Origin: CAZXCQ01 sp964639275
GTDB lineage: Bacteria; Desulfobacterota; DSM-4660; Desulfatiglandales; Desulfatiglandaceae
DNA: 17,138 nt
Assembly (NCBI GenBank): GCA_964639275.1
Contig: CAZXCQ010000130.1
Coordinates: 1-17,138 of the forward strand
Reading direction: 5' to 3'
The notes beneath the pieces are model-generated. The model saw only the letters and a program-made list of their open reading frames with translations. It searched no databases and was not told where the DNA came from. Position numbers and translations under genes: made by a program. Below, piece by piece: positions 13,601 through 17,138 of this stretch (within the stretch, counting starts at the first letter, position 1; every line of letters starts with the position of its first letter).

Positions 13601-16600
13601 ATGTCCTACGAATCGGTTTATGACTTGAACAGGATCTGCCTTGGGCGACACGGGCTGATTGAGGCCTCTGCCGGAACGGGCAAGACCTACACAATCGAAA
13701 ACCTGGTGTTGAGGCTCTTGAAGGAAAGAGATGACGTGGAACTGGAAAATATCCTCCTCGTCACCTTTACGGAAAAGGCGACCTCCGAACTAAAGATCCG
13801 GATCCGTCAAAAACTCGAAAGGGAACTGGATGATCTGCACAATACGACAAAGACAGCAAAGAGACTCAGAGATACCTTGGACACATTTGACAGGGCCTCT
13901 ATCTATACCATCCATGGGTTTTGCCAGACCGTTCTGAGAGATTTTGCATTTGAGAACAGCACCGCCTTCCAGAGCGAGGTGATCAATGACAGACCTCTTT
14001 TTGAAAGGCTCTTAAAAGAGCAAATGCGAAAGGCATGGCCGCAAATATATGGGAGTGATCTAAGGGAAGTGCTGGAGATTTCACGGTTCAACCAATGGAA
14101 GGGGGCCTTTCTGGAAACTGTCATCGGCCTGGCGAGTTCGTTGCATAAGGCGGCTGGAGATCGATTGCTGCCCGACCCGGAGGGGAGGAGTTTTCAGGAA
14201 ATCAAACGGGAAGTAACCGCAGCGTCAAGAGAAATAAAGGCCCTGCTGGGGTCAGACCGGGAGTTTTCCCGTGGGTTTTCTCAACTCAACTTTAACTCAA
14301 GGGCGAGAGACAGCATTCGTCAAAAAATGGTGATTCCCATTGAAGACCACTTCTCCCAGGCTCAGGAAGATAGCCCCGATATTTGTGCCCTTGCCGACTT
14401 GATCGAGCAAATCAGAGGCACAAGATCCGGTGACAGCCAGGGCACCGACTGTCTTATCCCAAAGAAATGGAATCAAGACAGGCCCAACCTGGACGTGTGT
14501 CCGAATCTCGAAATTGTCAAACAGAAATTGGAAGAAATCAATGCGAGGTTAAATGACCTCCGATACAGTCTTGCTGTTGAGACAGTCTATCGACTTCAGG
14601 ACGATGTAGATCGGACAAAACAGAAACAGGGGTGGATCGGTTATTATGATATGCTGGCACTTGTTAAAAAGGCCTTGTATGGCGAGAACGCATCAAACCT
14701 GCTGGAAAAACTCAGAAACCGGTTCAAGGTGGCCTTTATCGACGAATTCCAGGACACAGACCCTATCCAGTGGAAGATATTCAAGAGGATTTTTATCGAT
14801 AATCATGACCAAGACCTTCAAAACCTCCTGTTCTTGATCGGCGATCCAAAGCAGGCCATCTACTCCTTTCGCGGTGCAGATGTCTATGCCTATCTGAGCG
14901 CAAGAAATGAGATGGAAAGACTTGCAGAAAGGGGCAGGGCAAGGCTCTATTCCCTGTCGATCAACTGGCGATCATTGCCTCAAATGATCAGGGCCTTTAA
15001 CGACCTGTTCTGTGGTGAGGCCTGGTTCAGGCCACAGGACCAGGCAGGGGAGTTCGAAATCGGCTATCAAAAAACCGATTTTCCCGGAGAGGACAAGGTC
15101 CTGAGAGGGGTGATCAAAGATGACTCCGGTCGGCCGGTCTTGAATATTGTGGATCTGAGCAGGGCACCATCTCCAAGACCGGCCAAAGCACGGCTGGCAG
15201 GATTTGTCGCCGGTGAGATCAGACACCTGGTTTCTTCCCACATCAAAACGAAAGGGGGGGAAGGAAAGGAACGACGAATCGGATTCGGCGACATCTGCAT
15301 CCTGGTCCGGAGCAGATCGGATGTGCCTTTTATTGAGGAGGCGCTGACAAGACAGGGAATCCCCTATACCTTCTACAAGAAACCCGGCCTATTCCTATCC
15401 GATGAAGCGGTCTACCTGGGTCTCTTGTTTCGTGCCATCCTGGACCCGGGTGACAGTTCGGCAGTCAAAAAGGCCTTGCTCACCCCATTTTTCGCCTTCG
15501 GGCTCCCGGAGCTGTTCGCCTATGAGGAGATGCCGCCCTCTCACCCTGTAAAACAGATGCTCTTCAAATGGCATGGATACGCAATGTCACGGAGATGGAG
15601 TCGTCTTTTTCAATCGCTGGTGGAAGACTCGGGCCTGCTTTTCCGTGGGACAACAGAGACCGGGTGGGACAGAAAATATACCAATTACAGACAGATATTT
15701 GAACACCTGGAGGAGGCGGCCTATCGAAAAAACCTGGATTTTCGTGGGCTCTCTGCAGTGCTCGACATCTATCAAAAGCAGTCTTCCGACACAGATGAGG
15801 GTGTTGATATCCATCAAATTGAAACCGAGGCCCAGAAGGTCCAGGTCATGACCATGCACGTGAGCAAGGGGCTTGAGTTCCCGGTTGTGTTTATTGCAGG
15901 CGGGCTGACCCAACCGCCATCCTATCAGGACCAGTACCATATGTATCACGTGATCAAAAAAAGTGAGTCATTTTCAGAGGCCATCAGGATCGTGGATCTG
16001 GCAAGATCGGGGGGAGGCGAAAGGCATGAGGCCGAAAAAATGGATGAGAACAAACGCCTCTATTATGTGGCATCCACCAGGGCTCAGTTAAAGCTTTATC
16101 TCCCGTTCTATATCTACAAAGCAAATGCCCCCTGGGTCGGTCCGGTATGTACCCATCTCTCTCCAGCTCTGTTAAAGGCCTTTCCTCGAGGTGAGGCCAA
16201 TAACGATGTCCTGTGGCTGATGGCTGATCATCATTCAGGTACTTCAACCGACCAGACCGGATTGGAGGGGGCAGACCGGGTAACGGCAATCCCCATGGAT
16301 GATGCATTTGAGTCCTTTCCCCTTCAGGAGAGCTACCAGCAGAGAAAAATTGAACTGGAATCCTTTTCGGGTCTGCATCAGAAAATGGCCCGGCCCCATC
16401 AAATCGATCAAGAGGAAATCTCTTTCCGGCCGGCCCGGCAAAAGGGGAAGGAAGATGACGAGGGTTTTGCCTTTCAGGCCGTGGAGGCCATGTCAGCGGA
16501 AACTGAACCGGCGGAGATGCCGGGGGGAATTGATGTGGGTCTATTGTTCCATGATATTCTGGAACATATGGATTATGAGCTCGTTTCTAGAGAAGACGCC

Positions 16601-17138
16601 CCCGGGCATCAGCCCACCCTTATTCTGTTGCGCGATCCGGATACAAGAGACATGATTTTGAGACAAATGGAGGTGCACCGAATTGATGGACGATGGACAG
16701 ACTTTGTCTGTCGTGTCATCTGGAACACCTTGACAACCCCGATCGCCGCTGTGGCCGATGGTTTTGCCCTTTCTCATCTCAGAAAGGAAGACCGGCTCCA
16801 TGAGGTGGAGTTCTATTATCCTTTCCCGCATCCTCTCACGGGTGCCGACAGAATCGCGGAGGGTGAACCTGTCAATGGACTTATCAGGGGCTTCGTGGAC
16901 CTGGTATTTCGGAAGGGCCGTAAATTCTACATCGCCGACTGGAAATCAAACTATCTTGAGACCGGTTATGACCTAGAATCCATGGAAAAGAACATGGCGC
17001 ACGCCGACTACCACCTCCAGTACAAGCTATATGCCATAGCGGCCTTGCGCTGGTTGAAACAGACCATGGGGGATCGCTTTGACGCGGAGAGGCATTTTGG
17101 GGGAGTCTTTTATTTCTATCTGCGGGGAATGGGGACCG
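13601..17138 (+). CDS. recB: Exodeoxyribonuclease V subunit beta (RecB), 3' end cut
   Basis: RecB, the 3'-5' helicase and nuclease subunit of RecBCD. The frame is open from the ATG at 13601 to the window edge (1179 codons, no stop); by comparison with E. coli RecB (1180 residues), about 45 residues are missing beyond the edge. SF1 helicase motifs are all present: Walker A ASAGTGKT (22-29, Lys28), VTFTEKATSELK, YTIHGFCQ, Walker B FIDEFQDTDP (379-388), GDPKQAIYSFRGAD (414-427), INWRS, MHVSKGLEFP (752-761) and YYVASTRA. The C-terminal nuclease has His984 in FHDILE, Asp1100 in GFVDLVF and Asp1113/Lys1115 in ADWKSN. The Asp-Asp spacing of 13 and Lys at +2 equal those of E. coli (1067, 1080, 1082), then HLQYKLY. 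So the nuclease is probably active. The ATG is only 2 bases after the recC stop. recD is expected downstream, unseen. Confidence 0.96.
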   Translation, partial: MSYESVYDLNRICLGRHGLIEASAGTGKTYTIENLVLRLLKERDDVELENILLVTFTEKATSELKIRIRQKLERELDDLHNTTKTAKRLRDTLDTFDRASIYTIHGFCQTVLRDFAFENSTAFQSEVINDRPLFERLLKEQMRKAWPQIYGSDLREVLEISRFNQWKGAFLETVIGLASSLHKAAGDRLLPDPEGRSFQEIKREVTAASREIKALLGSDREFSRGFSQLNFNSRARDSIRQKMVIPIEDHFSQAQEDSPDICALADLIEQIRGTRSGDSQGTDCLIPKKWNQDRPNLDVCPNLEIVKQKLEEINARLNDLRYSLAVETVYRLQDDVDRTKQKQGWIGYYDMLALVKKALYGENASNLLEKLRNRFKVAFIDEFQDTDPIQWKIFKRIFIDNHDQDLQNLLFLIGDPKQAIYSFRGADVYAYLSARNEMERLAERGRARLYSLSINWRSLPQMIRAFNDLFCGEAWFRPQDQAGEFEIGYQKTDFPGEDKVLRGVIKDDSGRPVLNIVDLSRAPSPRPAKARLAGFVAGEIRHLVSSHIKTKGGEGKERRIGFGDICILVRSRSDVPFIEEALTRQGIPYTFYKKPGLFLSDEAVYLGLLFRAILDPGDSSAVKKALLTPFFAFGLPELFAYEEMPPSHPVKQMLFKWHGYAMSRRWSRLFQSLVEDSGLLFRGTTETGWDRKYTNYRQIFEHLEEAAYRKNLDFRGLSAVLDIYQKQSSDTDEGVDIHQIETEAQKVQVMTMHVSKGLEFPVVFIAGGLTQPPSYQDQYHMYHVIKKSESFSEAIRIVDLARSGGGERHEAEKMDENKRLYYVASTRAQLKLYLPFYIYKANAPWVGPVCTHLSPALLKAFPRGEANNDVLWLMADHHSGTSTDQTGLEGADRVTAIPMDDAFESFPLQESYQQRKIELESFSGLHQKMARPHQIDQEEISFRPARQKGKEDDEGFAFQAVEAMSAETEPAEMPGGIDVGLLFHDILEHMDYELVSREDAPGHQPTLILLRDPDTRDMILRQMEVHRIDGRWTDFVCRVIWNTLTTPIAAVADGFALSHLRKEDRLHEVEFYYPFPHPLTGADRIAEGEPVNGLIRGFVDLVFRKGRKFYIADWKSNYLETGYDLESMEKNMAHADYHLQYKLYAIAALRWLKQTMGDRFDAERHFGGVFYFYLRGMGT

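Overview
The window reads as a scaffold from an anaerobic deltaproteobacterium-like organism (Desulfobacterota is my best guess). The grounds are protein content only: a URO-D/MtaA-type methyltransferase next to an L-2-amino-thiazoline-4-carboxylate hydrolase-like protein, a short glycine/arginine-tailed RRM protein beside a CspA-type protein, a DUF2780 remnant, and RecC/RecB. No rRNA, tRNA, CRISPR array or intact transposase is visible. A run of exactly 100 N at 1726-1825 marks the sequence as a scaffolded assembly. The N run is flanked by identical 55-base copies, so the gap is probably artificial and the chitinase gene is probably continuous.

Layout: 1-526 is non-coding. 527-1887 is a GH19 chitinase-like lipoprotein interrupted by the N gap. 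2238-3232 has a strong sigma70-type promoter, a long structured leader (or a free small RNA), a 55-residue basic protein and an RRM RNA-binding protein. 3642-4307 is a METTL20-like class I methyltransferase. 4522-4935 is a complete cold-shock protein unit with promoter, 5' leader hairpin, gene and terminator. 5211-6946 carries two minus-strand genes, the ATC-hydrolase-like protein followed by the URO-D-like methyltransferase. 7227-7441 is a frameshifted, internally deleted DUF2780 pseudogene, followed by about 900 bases with no convincing gene. 8357-9527 is a promoter, a secreted MetX-like alpha/beta hydrolase and a strong terminator. 9963-17138 holds recC and then recB, which runs off the right edge with helicase and nuclease motifs intact.

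Functionally the window is a set of small independent units. The RRM, CspA and small-protein genes together look like RNA-chaperone or cold-stress functions. The minus-strand pair looks like corrinoid/C1 or sulfur-heterocycle metabolism with unknown substrates. RecC and RecB are two subunits of the RecBCD double-strand-break repair and phage-defence nuclease; recD may lie just beyond the window. The signals least explained by known genes are a roughly 57-base intergenic repeat in three same-orientation copies (46, 2046, 5016) and the structured RNA element at 2273-2455. I do not see an obvious new multi-gene system.
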